From the NCBI GenBank assembly GCA_031256035.1, contig JAIRRJ010000067.1, positions 1-64,000 of the forward strand: DNA of 64,000 nucleotides. Reading direction: 5' to 3'. The notes beneath the pieces were generated by a model. It was not told the origin of the DNA. It searched no databases and saw nothing but the letters and a program-made list of their open reading frames with translations. Made by a program: the position numbers and the translations under genes. Positions 23,652 to 31,303 of this stretch are shown here, in pieces; positions within the stretch are counted from its first letter, which is position 1, and every line of letters begins with the position of its first letter. The stretch is from Treponema sp. GTDB taxonomy: Bacteria; Spirochaetota; Spirochaetia; Treponematales; Breznakiellaceae.

Positions 23652-25043
23652 ATGGAAGCGCCGTACCGCTACCGGCTCACCGAAAGCTTGTTGAAGCGCA
23701 CCCGTGATTGGATACAATCAGCGGCTGACAAGCCCGATCTGCTTAAAGACGAACACGCAATCCTTCCGCCGGATTATGACGCGATTGAAGCAGTCCATGA
23801 AATGTTCATGCGCTCTTTTTTAATGGGAATTGACCACGCGCTTGCCGGAAGCAAAAAGTCGAAAAAGAATTTCGCGGACGATATGCCGGTGGACGCGCTG
23901 CCGTTCGAGCAGGCGGTCCAGTTTCTGAAAACTAAAATTCCCCTGACCAAAAAAGAATACTACGCGCTTGACGACCGGCTGCGCCTGCGGGCGTTCACCG
24001 TAGGGCGGCTCAATGATGCGGACGCGGTGAACCGCATGAAAGGGATTATGCTCGAAAACCTTGAGCAGGGCGGCACGTTCGCCAAATTTATGCAAAAGAC
24101 CGATAACGAAATTTTGAACGGCATCGGGTTCGGCAGGGGGGACGGCGCGTACTACGAAACGGTATATCGTACCAATCAAACCACGATCTACAACGCCGGG
24201 CGCGCTAAGGCGTATGAGGAAACGCCGCCCATCGCGCTGGAGCTTCTCGGCATTGACGACACGCGCCAGACCGATATTTGCCATTCGTTGACGGTGCCGC
24301 CGTTCAGGCGAAAGTATAACGACCCAGTCTGGGAAACACTCTGGCCGCCTTTTCATTTTAACTGCCGTACAACCGTACGCGCCATTTACGATGAAGCCGA
24401 GATTGAGGAAGCGGGCGGAGAAAATAAATTTTATACGCAGGGTGATCGGGGCTTCAAACCGGAAAAAGGGTTCGGGCGTTACCCGCTAGACCACGAAAGC
24501 TACTGGCGGCTCACGCCGGAAATGCTCGACCGCGCCCGGCAGTACGGCATCGATGGTGAAATTGCCGAGGCGGCTATCCAGCTGGGCATGAGCAATTACG
24601 CGAATCAGGTGGTCAGGGGCGGCTTTGAAACCTTGTACCCGGCAGGCGGAAAGCCCATGTCCGAACTGGCATCGGGCGGGTATGTGCGGAGAGCGAAAAT
24701 GGCAGCGCCGAGCGAAAAGGAAATCGAGTTGGCAATGCGGGCGGCTGACGAAGGGCACCGGGTTTTCTTTATGAAAAAAGATGATAGGGAAATAAGTCCT
24801 GATGTTATAATCGACCGTCATACAGCGGAAATCAAACACGTTAGCGGCACCAAAAAATATACGATTGAAAACAGGATAAACGCGGGAAGGAAACAGCACG
24901 CGACATTTATATTGATTGAGGTGCCGGATGCTTATCAGCAGGAGGAAATAACAAGGCAAGTTAAAAGCCGCTTGCGGCAAATCGAACATTTGCAAAATGT
25001 ATTGGTTTCATGGAGGGGTAGGATTCTGCCTTATGCAAAATAA
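23652..25043 (+). CDS. MuF/gp30-like head protein with C-terminal nuclease-like toxin domain
   Basis: 463 residues from ATG 23652, which has no Shine-Dalgarno; entry by -1 frameshift from the portal gene is the likely alternative. MuF core at about 165-245 (YYETVYRTNQTTIYNAGRAKA; PPFHFNCRTTV). The C-terminal 110 residues (about 355-463) differ: EIELAMRAADEGHRVFFMKK, then SPDVIID and TAEIKHVSG, giving Pro383-Asp384...Glu393-x-Lys395, a PD-(D/E)xK layout as in CdiA-type nuclease domains. This end (24714-25040) is more AT-rich. Family knowledge: MuF polymorphic toxins carry such exchangeable tails. No immunity gene is evident. Confidence 0.85.
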   Translation: MEAPYRYRLTESLLKRTRDWIQSAADKPDLLKDEHAILPPDYDAIEAVHEMFMRSFLMGIDHALAGSKKSKKNFADDMPVDALPFEQAVQFLKTKIPLTKKEYYALDDRLRLRAFTVGRLNDADAVNRMKGIMLENLEQGGTFAKFMQKTDNEILNGIGFGRGDGAYYETVYRTNQTTIYNAGRAKAYEETPPIALELLGIDDTRQTDICHSLTVPPFRRKYNDPVWETLWPPFHFNCRTTVRAIYDEAEIEEAGGENKFYTQGDRGFKPEKGFGRYPLDHESYWRLTPEMLDRARQYGIDGEIAEAAIQLGMSNYANQVVRGGFETLYPAGGKPMSELASGGYVRRAKMAAPSEKEIELAMRAADEGHRVFFMKKDDREISPDVIIDRHTAEIKHVSGTKKYTIENRINAGRKQHATFILIEVPDAYQQEEITRQVKSRLRQIEHLQNVLVSWRGRILPYAK

Positions 25044-25128
25044 AGCGGCTCCGTTATCAACGAGGCACCTCTCTTGCGGAAAAGAACATCCTTGCCGCAA
25101 CAGAGGTGCCGGGCTGACGGAACCGCTT
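25043..25128. ncRNA. Large hairpin directly after MuF (terminator or structured RNA)
   Basis: Four stacked helices: AAGCGG/CCGCTT, TCCGT/ACGGA, GGCACCTCT/AGAGGTGCC, TTGCGG/CCGCAA, about 26 bp in total with small internal loops and a 15-base apex. No T-run follows, so a terminator is uncertain; it may protect mRNA ends or act as a recombination border. Confidence 0.6.
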
Positions 25129-25387
25129 ATAGTTCAAATATGGGGCTTGACCGGGGAAAAGTCAAGAGAAAAAATTGACGTTCCGGCAAATCGCCTAAAA
25201 CTGCGCCACTGACCCATTTCTAAAATCGATTCTAAGGCGTTGAATAGGGGTTGAATTTTGATCATATCCCCTTACCCCGAGTCATTTTACCTTTTACCCC
25301 GAAGCGGCCTGTTTTAAGGGCGTTTTTGCGAGTCTGCCCCTATGCTGGAAACGTCCCCGCAAATATCCGCCGTGGGAAAATCGGGGC
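25129..25387. other. Non-coding stretch between MuF and methyltransferase
   Basis: No convincing gene. It contains CTTGACCGGGGAAAAGTCAAG (an inverted CTTGAC/GTCAAG, 25144-25164) and TTACCCCGA/TTTTACCCCGAA direct repeats near 25272-25303. An immunity gene for the MuF tail was looked for here and not found. Confidence 0.5.
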
Positions 25388-26194
25388 ATGAAGCAACGAG
25401 TGGAAATAATCGGCAATTGCACGCTGTATTTGGGCGACTGCCTTGCAGTCCTGCCGACGCTTGGCAAGGTAGACGCTGTTGTTACCGATCCGCCCTATTC
25501 ATCCGGCGGTTTTACACGTGGAGACCGTACGCTTGAAACCTCAAGAAAATATCAACAAACGGGTTTAGAAAAATACTTTGACAATTTTTCAGGGGACAGC
25601 CGCGATCAGCGTTCATGGGTTTATTGGATGTCCTTTTGGATTAGCCTTGCCCTGCGTGTCCTTGAACCGGGGGCTATGTTTTGCCTTTTTACGGATTGGC
25701 GGCAGTTACCAGCAACCACAGATGCTCTGCAGTGCGGCGGGGGTGTTTGGAGAGGTATTGCGGTATGGGATAAACAGAATGGCCGTCCTTTCCCAGACAG
25801 ATTTAAGTCGAGCGCAGAATACATTGTCTGGGGCAGAAACGGCCCGCGAAAAATCGACATGAAAGACAAGGATAGTGTTTATTTGCCGGGAGTCTTTTCC
25901 TTTCCATTTCCTAGCCCTTTAAAACGTGAGCATTCAACACAAAAACCTATTGAACTTATGAAAAACCTTGTTCAAGTAGCAAGGCCAGGGAAAACAATCC
26001 TTGATCCTTTTATGGGCAGTGGAACAACCGGCGTGGCATGCGTGGAGCAAGGGCGGTGTTTTGTTGGTATTGAACTCAATGAAAAGTATTTTGCCGTCGC
26101 CTGCAAGCGCATCGAAGAGGCTTGGCGCGCGCAGGAAAAACAGCCGGGGCTCTTCCCTGATACGGCTGGACGCGCCGCCGCTGTGGGAGAATAG
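25388..26194 (+). CDS. Beta-class DNA N4/N6 methyltransferase
   Basis: 268 residues. DPPY motif IV at 34-37 (VVTDPPYSSGG) and the SAM-binding motif I late in the chain (LDPFMGSGTTGVAC), i.e. the beta-class order. HSTQKPIELM is the typical motif X region before it. Family knowledge: solitary phage methyltransferases protect DNA from host restriction; no restriction enzyme is nearby. The late position, between head and lysis genes, is a moron-like place. Confidence 0.92.
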   Translation: MKQRVEIIGNCTLYLGDCLAVLPTLGKVDAVVTDPPYSSGGFTRGDRTLETSRKYQQTGLEKYFDNFSGDSRDQRSWVYWMSFWISLALRVLEPGAMFCLFTDWRQLPATTDALQCGGGVWRGIAVWDKQNGRPFPDRFKSSAEYIVWGRNGPRKIDMKDKDSVYLPGVFSFPFPSPLKREHSTQKPIELMKNLVQVARPGKTILDPFMGSGTTGVACVEQGRCFVGIELNEKYFAVACKRIEEAWRAQEKQPGLFPDTAGRAAAVGE

Positions 26195-26198
26195 GGGC

Positions 26199-26459
26199 AT
26201 GAAACATCTTAACAATTTATCAAAAGGCAAGGCGTATGTAATATGCCTCTGCATGATCGCGTTCATTTTTGGCGCGATGTGCGTAACGGGTTATCTGTCA
26301 GACGATTATTCGCTTGTCCCGGCAGGGGCCTGCTTGGCTGCTTTAGTTACCATAACCACAACGTATATGGGGATACAAACGGCAAACAACGGCGTGAAGG
26401 GCAAGTACTGGAACAGCGACATGGCTGAATTTGAAAATAAAGAAAAGGAGGGGAAGTAA
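26199..26459 (+). CDS. Two-TM small membrane protein, holin candidate
   Basis: 86 residues. Two TM segments (AYVICLCMIAFIFGAMCV and LVPAGACLAALVTITTTYMGI) joined by a short acidic loop, then a charged C-terminal tail ending in ENKEKEGK. This is a class-II-holin-like topology. It is directly followed by a peptidoglycan-enzyme-like gene and spanin-like genes, which supports a holin. Confidence 0.7.
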   Translation: MKHLNNLSKGKAYVICLCMIAFIFGAMCVTGYLSDDYSLVPAGACLAALVTITTTYMGIQTANNGVKGKYWNSDMAEFENKEKEGK

Positions 26460-26933
26460 ATGAGAATTACCGCTGACTTAACAAAAGGCGAGCTGCTGGT
26501 GAACGGCGCGAAATTTTCCGTGAGCTGCAAAGTGCGGACTGTCCGGGACGGAACGCGCAGGGGCCACGAAGTAGTGCGCTCCATACCGGATAATTTGCCC
26601 TACGATCCCCGGTCGTTTCCTTCTGGCTTGTGGAATGTTACCGGCGTTGAATGGCAGAAAGACAAAGGCTTTGATGTGAAAACATACGGCCCTGTAAAAA
26701 TCCGCACAGACGCCTGGCAAAAAGTAAAAGCCTGGGAACTTGACGCGGACGGCGATTATCGCAAAGAAACCGATCAGCAGGTAAAAGACGCGGGGTATCT
26801 TTTGCATTACTCGGACAGCAGTACCACGCTCGGGTGCATACGCATTGACAGCCCTGCTGATGCCGAAAGGGTCGCCAATTTCATCCAACGCCTGTTTGAA
26901 AAAAGCGAAGCTGTACAACTGGAGGTGTTATGA
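26460..26933 (+). CDS. YkuD-like (L,D-transpeptidase fold) peptidoglycan enzyme, candidate endolysin
   Basis: 157 residues. Near the C-terminus: GYLLHYSDSSTTLGCIRIDSP, a His plus GCIRI motif with the catalytic Cys as in YkuD/DUF2778-type proteins (usual S-x-GC-I-R). No signal peptide. The neighbours are a two-TM protein before and spanin-like genes after, so it is the most likely lysis enzyme of the phage, acting on peptide cross-links. Family placement rests on the short motif. Confidence 0.68.
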   Translation: MRITADLTKGELLVNGAKFSVSCKVRTVRDGTRRGHEVVRSIPDNLPYDPRSFPSGLWNVTGVEWQKDKGFDVKTYGPVKIRTDAWQKVKAWELDADGDYRKETDQQVKDAGYLLHYSDSSTTLGCIRIDSPADAERVANFIQRLFEKSEAVQLEVL

Positions 26934-27037
26934 TCGCCCAATTTTTCTTTGTTCAGTTAGTGGTGCCGCTGCTTGTGCCGTCCGTTTTTTTTCTTATCGG
27001 GTATTTATTCAATTTATATTCTAAGGAGGGATCATGA
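26930..27037 (+). CDS. Small TM protein in lysis cassette (35 aa)
   Basis: 35 residues from ATG 26930, overlapping the previous stop (ATGA) and preceded by GGAGG. One TM segment, QLVVPLLVPSVFFLIGYLF. Its stop overlaps the start of the next gene, so translation appears coupled. Possible holin accessory or antiholin; no family recognised. Confidence 0.62.
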   Translation: MIAQFFFVQLVVPLLVPSVFFLIGYLFNLYSKEGS

Positions 27038-27447
27038 ATGAAAAAAATCGTTTTGTTCTTAATCTTGCTATCGTTATTGTCGCCGTCATTTCTGTCGGCG
27101 CAATCGGCTTCTTCATTGGGAGAGGAAATCTACAGCGACCTGCTCAACTTGCAGATGTTGATAGACGAATTGAATTCGCGCTTGAAGAAAGTAAACGAGA
27201 GCTTGAACAGGAGCGAGCAATCAGTAACGGACTTAGGGCTGTTAGGGAACGAGAAAGATCTGTTATTGACGGAATTGCAGAATCTACTCGACAGGCGCGA
27301 ATGGACACTCAAGCAGCTATCAATGCTGGTGGAGGAGCAGCAGACAGCCTACAAAAAATCATTGTTCAAATGGAAATTTACAACCGTTACGTTGGCAATA
27401 TCGAGCGTCAGCTTGCTGAGTATAGCGATCTACCAGGGGCTGAATAA
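27034..27447 (+). CDS. i-Spanin-like protein, overlapping pair member A
   Basis: 137 residues from ATG 27034; AGGAGGG five bases upstream. N-terminal TM anchor FVLNLAIVIVAVISVGAIGF followed by a long charged periplasmic coiled coil (DRRIEFALEESKRELEQERA...GIAESTRQARMDTQAAI) and a short end. This is the classic Rz/i-spanin layout, in a lysis cassette. Nearly its whole length is overlapped in the +1 frame by member B (27038-27451). Confidence 0.65.
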   Translation: MNEKNRFVLNLAIVIVAVISVGAIGFFIGRGNLQRPAQLADVDRRIEFALEESKRELEQERAISNGLRAVRERERSVIDGIAESTRQARMDTQAAINAGGGAADSLQKIIVQMEIYNRYVGNIERQLAEYSDLPGAE

Positions 27448-27451
27448 ATAA
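27038..27451 (+). CDS. Spanin-like secreted/membrane protein, overlapping pair member B
   Basis: 137 residues from ATG 27038, four bases after member A's ATG, sharing its ribosome site. Sec signal MKKIVLFLILLSLLSPSFLS with a plausible AQS cleavage, then coiled coil (DLLNLQMLIDELNSRLKKV; LLLTELQNLLDRREWTLKQL) and a C-terminal TM segment TTVTLAISSVSLLSIAIY. No lipobox Cys, so not a standard o-spanin. Its stop overlaps the start of the protease gene (TAATG). Both frames of this stretch look like real proteins. Confidence 0.65.
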   Translation: MKKIVLFLILLSLLSPSFLSAQSASSLGEEIYSDLLNLQMLIDELNSRLKKVNESLNRSEQSVTDLGLLGNEKDLLLTELQNLLDRREWTLKQLSMLVEEQQTAYKKSLFKWKFTTVTLAISSVSLLSIAIYQGLNK

Positions 27452-28434
27452 TGCCGGTGCGGAAAATCAGGGTGCTTGAGCTTGCCCGTGTGGGTAGGTG
27501 GGGTCTGGACGGCAGCGAGATCACGCAAGCGGACATCATCGAGATGGCACAGACTATGGCGGGCAAACGCCCGGTGATTATCGGGCATAACACAGACCGC
27601 GCTCCCAAGTTCGGGGACGTGCTTGACTGCTGGCCGTCCAGCAACGGGAATGCTCTTATTGGCCCTGTTATGTTTAGCGAAGCAGGCGACAAGCTCTACG
27701 AGGGGAATTATTACGATGGCTGGTCAATATCCATGCCGAGGAGGGACAGTGACAACAAACGGGTGCTGCACCATCTTGCGATACTCGGCGCGATGCCGCC
27801 GAAAATTCCCGGCCTTGCGGAGCTTGAGCAAGTAACGATCAATTTCGGCGAAGGCGGGTCATCTGCCGCCGCTGAAAAAGATAATTTCAAATTTTCCGGG
27901 GCAATCCCGGAAAGGGAGGATAACGAGACTATGACCGAAGAAGAAAAAAAGGCTATGGCCGACAAGGATGCGAAGATCAAGGAACTTGAAGCAGAAAACA
28001 AGTCTTTGACGGAAGCGGCCAAAGCAGCGCCAGCAGCGCAAACTCCGCCGACAGCAGAGCCGAAAGCGGACGTGCCGCCTGCGGCTGGCGCGGCGACCGG
28101 CAGCACTGAGTTTGCTGACATGCAAAACAGGGTCAACGAACTTGAGGCCGCTCGCCGGAAGGAACGGCTGGAAGTTTTTGCCCGGGACATCGCGGGGAAA
28201 ATCCCTGCGGGGATTACCGCGAAAGCAAATGCTTTGGCTGGACAAATTGAGCATGTCGGCTCATTCGATTTTTCCGATAACGGGAAAACCGAAAAGCGGG
28301 ACGCACTGTGGTTGTTAGGTGAAGTCCTACGGGATTGGCCGCAGCCGAAACTCGGGGCGTCGGGAATCAATTTCAGCGATGGCGCGGACGGCGAAAAGTC
28401 AGTCAATTGGGCCGCCACCGCACAAAAAATGTAG
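27451..28434 (+). CDS. Mu I-like head maturation protease with C-terminal scaffold
   Basis: 327 residues. N-terminal protease part: MPVRKIRVLELARVGRWG, RPVIIGHNTDRAPKFGDV, and DGWSISMP (the Ser of the family's Ser protease region), then LHHLAILGAMPPKIPGL. From about residue 160 it becomes a coiled-coil, Ala/Pro-rich scaffold. In Mu the I gene carries protease and, from an internal start, scaffold Z; the same is likely here (see 27931). Confidence 0.88.
   Translation: MPVRKIRVLELARVGRWGLDGSEITQADIIEMAQTMAGKRPVIIGHNTDRAPKFGDVLDCWPSSNGNALIGPVMFSEAGDKLYEGNYYDGWSISMPRRDSDNKRVLHHLAILGAMPPKIPGLAELEQVTINFGEGGSSAAAEKDNFKFSGAIPEREDNETMTEEEKKAMADKDAKIKELEAENKSLTEAAKAAPAAQTPPTAEPKADVPPAAGAATGSTEFADMQNRVNELEAARRKERLEVFARDIAGKIPAGITAKANALAGQIEHVGSFDFSDNGKTEKRDALWLLGEVLRDWPQPKLGASGINFSDGADGEKSVNWAATAQKM
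27931..28434 (+). CDS. Internal in-frame scaffold start (Mu Z-like)
   Basis: ATG 27931 (MTEEEKKAMADKDAKIKELE) is in frame with the protease gene, with GGGAGG 13 bases upstream. It would give a 167-residue scaffold protein, mirroring gene Z inside I in Mu. The spacing to GGGAGG is long, so this is an inference by analogy. Confidence 0.5.
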   Translation: MTEEEKKAMADKDAKIKELEAENKSLTEAAKAAPAAQTPPTAEPKADVPPAAGAATGSTEFADMQNRVNELEAARRKERLEVFARDIAGKIPAGITAKANALAGQIEHVGSFDFSDNGKTEKRDALWLLGEVLRDWPQPKLGASGINFSDGADGEKSVNWAATAQKM

Positions 28435-28446
28435 GGGGTAAACAAT

Positions 28447-28821
28447 ATGGTAGTTTATCAGGACGGGCCGGTTACCAAAAATGCGGAAGTGGTGCATCCC
28501 GGCCATCCGGCAATTATCGACACGGGGCTTCTTGTTGACAAAACCGCAAAGCTCAAATCGGGAACGATTCTGAAATTCAATGCCGCAGGAGACGCGCTGC
28601 AGGCTGCCGCACCGGCTGACACGCCCATCGGCGTATTGGCTCAGGATTCTGACGGCATAAACGCCGAGGTGCTGGTACTCTGGCACGGTATGGTTGTTAA
28701 AGGGCGGCTTCTGGATTCCAGTGGAGCCAATCCGGCGGAAGCGACAGCAGCCATGACGGCAAAGCTGCGGACGGCGGGGATTTATCCCGTCCAGCTCTTC
28801 ACGAGCGCGAAGAAGGGGTAG
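28447..28821 (+). CDS. Head decoration protein (lambda D-like)
   Basis: 124 residues between the protease and capsid genes. VHPGHPAIIDTGLLVDKTAKLKSGTILKFNAAG and IGVLAQDSDG...VLVLWHGMVVKGRLL match small capsid-stabilising decoration proteins. The position supports it. GGGGG upstream of ATG 28447. Confidence 0.78.
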   Translation: MVVYQDGPVTKNAEVVHPGHPAIIDTGLLVDKTAKLKSGTILKFNAAGDALQAAAPADTPIGVLAQDSDGINAEVLVLWHGMVVKGRLLDSSGANPAEATAAMTAKLRTAGIYPVQLFTSAKKG

Positions 28822-28825
28822 GCTT

Positions 28826-29776
28826 ATGGCAATCATTATAAAACCTCAAGACATCGAACGGATTGTCGCAAATAACGCGCCGGAAGTATCAAACGCGATG
28901 GATTATTTCAAAAGCCGACCGCTTAAAAATTCCACCCACATCGCGGTGGCAGAGATTGAACGGGAAATCGGCAACGTGCCGGTAATCAAACGCGGCGGGG
29001 TCGGCGTGCGTCCTGAAAGCAGCGCATCGGTCAAATTACTTGAGCCGCAGCCGATTGAGATCGATGATACGTTCTCCGCAGTAGAAGTTGATGACTGGGA
29101 GCGGGCAACCGACCAGGGCAAGCAACAGATGATCGATGATAAGATCAGTGGTCACCTCCGTATCGTGCGGGAAACGACCCGCGCGCTCTGCGCCCAGGCG
29201 CACCGCGGCACTATCGACTACATGATGCAGGCCGGGACGGCCATGAGCCGCTACGAAGTGGAGTATGGCAATGTTACCGGCTTGAACCGTTCCGTGAGTC
29301 TGGCAAGCCTGACCGTCGCCCAGCTTATCACAGAGATGCAGGGAATGGTTACCGCGATCCGGGATCGCGGTATCGGTGGGCCGGTCGAGTTTATCGCGTC
29401 TCCCGAATTCTTCATGGCGGCCATTACCGCCGCGCAAAATCAGAAAGCGTATGCCGTAACCACGGGGCCGGGCAGGATAGGCATTGCCGGGTTTGAAATC
29501 CTCGTGAACAACGATTACTGGGTGGACATCTCGACTACTGGTGTTAAGAGTACCAAGTCTATGGTCGAGGAACGGGAACTGATGGCCCGCGCGGTCAACG
29601 CGGGGCAGAAAATGCCGTACCTCAAACTCGATGACGTGGTGATGAATCAGGCGGTGCCGCTCTATACGTTCACCAAAGTGCGCAGCGACCAGCGGGGTGA
29701 GGACTTGTACGTCAAGAGCAAGCCCTTCCCGCTTGTCAACTGCAAAGGGATCGTGATCGCGAAATTCGCGGCTTAG
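28826..29776 (+). CDS. Major capsid protein
   Basis: 316 residues directly after the decoration gene. Features of the gpE/T-type capsid: VPVIKRGGVGVRPESSASVKLLEPQPIEIDDTFSAVEVDDWERA, then GGPVEFIASPEFFMAAI and a late FTKVRSDQRGEDLYVKSKPFPLVNCKGIVIAKF. Likely HK97 fold. A strong terminator follows, as is common after the capsid gene. Confidence 0.85.
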   Translation: MAIIIKPQDIERIVANNAPEVSNAMDYFKSRPLKNSTHIAVAEIEREIGNVPVIKRGGVGVRPESSASVKLLEPQPIEIDDTFSAVEVDDWERATDQGKQQMIDDKISGHLRIVRETTRALCAQAHRGTIDYMMQAGTAMSRYEVEYGNVTGLNRSVSLASLTVAQLITEMQGMVTAIRDRGIGGPVEFIASPEFFMAAITAAQNQKAYAVTTGPGRIGIAGFEILVNNDYWVDISTTGVKSTKSMVEERELMARAVNAGQKMPYLKLDDVVMNQAVPLYTFTKVRSDQRGEDLYVKSKPFPLVNCKGIVIAKFAA

Positions 29777-29791
29777 TTTTTGACAGGATTG

Positions 29792-29823
29792 CCGCCGGGT
29801 AAACTATCCGGCGGTATTTTTTT
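29792..29823 (+). terminator. Rho-independent terminator after the capsid gene
   Basis: CCGCCGG/CCGGCGG stem with a nine-base loop, then a T-rich run to 29823. It may separate head from tail gene expression. Confidence 0.85.
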
Positions 29824-29837
29824 ATGAAGGATAGATC

Positions 29838-30215
29838 ATGCCGGAAACAATTATAACCACAGATGACCTCAAAAAAGAATTGACCGCGCAGGATTACGGC
29901 ACTTTGTCGTTTGACGATGCGGCGGTATCAGAGCGGGCAATTCAAAAAGCGGTAATCTGGGTTTACGGCAAAGTCAAATCTACCGGGAACGATTACAACG
30001 AAGAAAACGAAGTGATCCGCGACATCGTGCTTAAACGCGCGGTGTATGAGTTGTTTTCATACATCGGTCAGGAAAGCCGGGCCAAGATGAAAGAAAAGGA
30101 TGCTGCAGACCTCATCGAAACCTATTTCGGCAGCATCAGCACCAAATATAACGAAGGCCCCGGCCCCGCCGCCGGCGCTGTTTCTGTAGCGGAGATTCCC
30201 CCGTATGGGAGTTAA
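29838..30215 (+). CDS. Head-tail connector (Mu gp36-like, DUF1320)
   Basis: 125 residues. TTDDLKKELTAQDYGTLSFDDAAVSERAIQKAVIWVYGKVKS and the helical AVYELFSYIGQESRAKMKEKDAADLI fit DUF1320 head-completion proteins. The position after the capsid agrees. Starts at ATG 29838 after GAAGGA. Overlaps the next gene by 11 bases. Confidence 0.82.
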   Translation: MPETIITTDDLKKELTAQDYGTLSFDDAAVSERAIQKAVIWVYGKVKSTGNDYNEENEVIRDIVLKRAVYELFSYIGQESRAKMKEKDAADLIETYFGSISTKYNEGPGPAAGAVSVAEIPPYGS

Positions 30216-30839
30216 GGTTATATCGCGCCCGCCGGATTACGCGGCGCGGTTTGGCGCTGGCTTGGCTCCTACGATGCGCAAGGTTTCAATGTATTTACAA
30301 AGCAGCGCAAATAAAAAAATCAACGCGGGTATCAGCCCGGCAAACGCGCCGTTGACGCAGGAGGTCAAGGGCGGCAGCCAGACCCTGCGTGATATGGGAA
30401 CGCTGGCGCAAAGCATCGCGCCGCATTCCGGCGATTTGTGGGCGGACGCTTCACTAACTTGGAATACGCCCGCGTTTTGCAAGAGGGTAAAGTTATTAAC
30501 GCGAAAAAAGCGTCTGGCCTCTGGATTCCGGCAAGCGCGAAAACGCGGCAGCTTATGCGCCAATACAACGCGTGGACTCCGGGGCGGCTCATCATGGCGC
30601 TGCGGGATGCCGGTTACGCCGGTTACAAAAAGGGCAAAAAGTTTGTCGTGTACAAAAAAGGCAGGGAATTGAAAAGCGGTAAACGCGGCAAGAGGGGTGA
30701 GGAGATCGACCTGTTTATTATCAAAAGTTCGGTAGAAATAAAAGCGCGACCGTTTTTATACATTGACGACAAAGACGAAACGTTTTTGATGAAGCTGGTA
30801 CAGGACGGCGTGATGAAAGCGCTGGGAGGGAAATCATAA
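30205..30839 (+). pseudogene. Virion morphogenesis protein (Mu gpG-like), frame-broken
   Basis: The first frame (start 30205) reads TMRKVSMYLQSSANKKINAG...TLRDMGTLAQSIAPHSGDLWADA, the Phage_tail_S pattern, to about 30446. The family sequence continues in the -1 frame: FTNLEYARVLQEGKVINAKK...SGLWIPASAKTRQLMRQY to 30839. One extra or missing base near 30440-30450 splits a gene of about 211 codons. No classic slippery site is seen, so mutation or sequencing error is favoured over recoding. Needed for head-tail joining in relatives. Confidence 0.72.
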
Positions 30840-31285
30840 TGCAAAAAATTCTAAACGCCCTGGTGAAAGGAATTAGCGATCTGGGGCTGGAAGGGATCAT
30901 CATGCCGCAGCAGGCAATAGCGAACCGCCCGCGGATCGAGCTGTACCTCGCCGGCATTGAACCGGCGGGTATCGACAATAAAAATCCAGAGACCGGAAAT
31001 CTCGGCTGGGAGCGGATAACATTCAACGCAGTGTTCAAATCAGAGGGCAGTCATATCCAGTGGGTTACCGATGCGATCCTCGCGCTGCGCAAGCTACAGC
31101 CGCTGACTGAAAAGACGATGCGCCTAATGGTCGAAGCGGATAAAACATATTACCTTGAGGCTGCCTGGGTACGGCGGACTCCGGGGCGCTTCGAGTATCC
31201 TAATGAGGAAGAGTCATCAATGCCGTTGCGATATACCGAAGGCTGGGAGGTTTCGGTGGCGTATCCGGCGCATATTATCGGGTAA
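30839..31285 (+). CDS. Tail terminator/minor tail protein-like
   Basis: 148 residues from ATG 30839, overlapping the preceding stop. Alpha/beta, with AIANRPRIELYLAGIEPAG and ITFNAVFKSEGSHIQWVTDAILALRKL; ends VSVAYPAH. Placed between the morphogenesis and tail tube genes, where tail terminators sit in lambda-type modules. Family assignment is mainly positional. Confidence 0.65.
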   Translation: MQKILNALVKGISDLGLEGIIMPQQAIANRPRIELYLAGIEPAGIDNKNPETGNLGWERITFNAVFKSEGSHIQWVTDAILALRKLQPLTEKTMRLMVEADKTYYLEAAWVRRTPGRFEYPNEEESSMPLRYTEGWEVSVAYPAHIIG

Positions 31286-31303
31286 AAACCCGCAGGAGGA
31301 AAT

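Noticed and set aside
25034-25212. Short ORF after MuF considered as immunity gene.
   Set aside because: It is read through the large bulged hairpin at 25043-25128, has no ribosome site, and its composition is not protein-like.
30205-30839. Programmed frameshift in the morphogenesis gene.
   Set aside because: No slippery heptamer or stem-loop is visible at the frame change, and relatives are not known to recode this gene, so a mutation or sequencing error is more likely.
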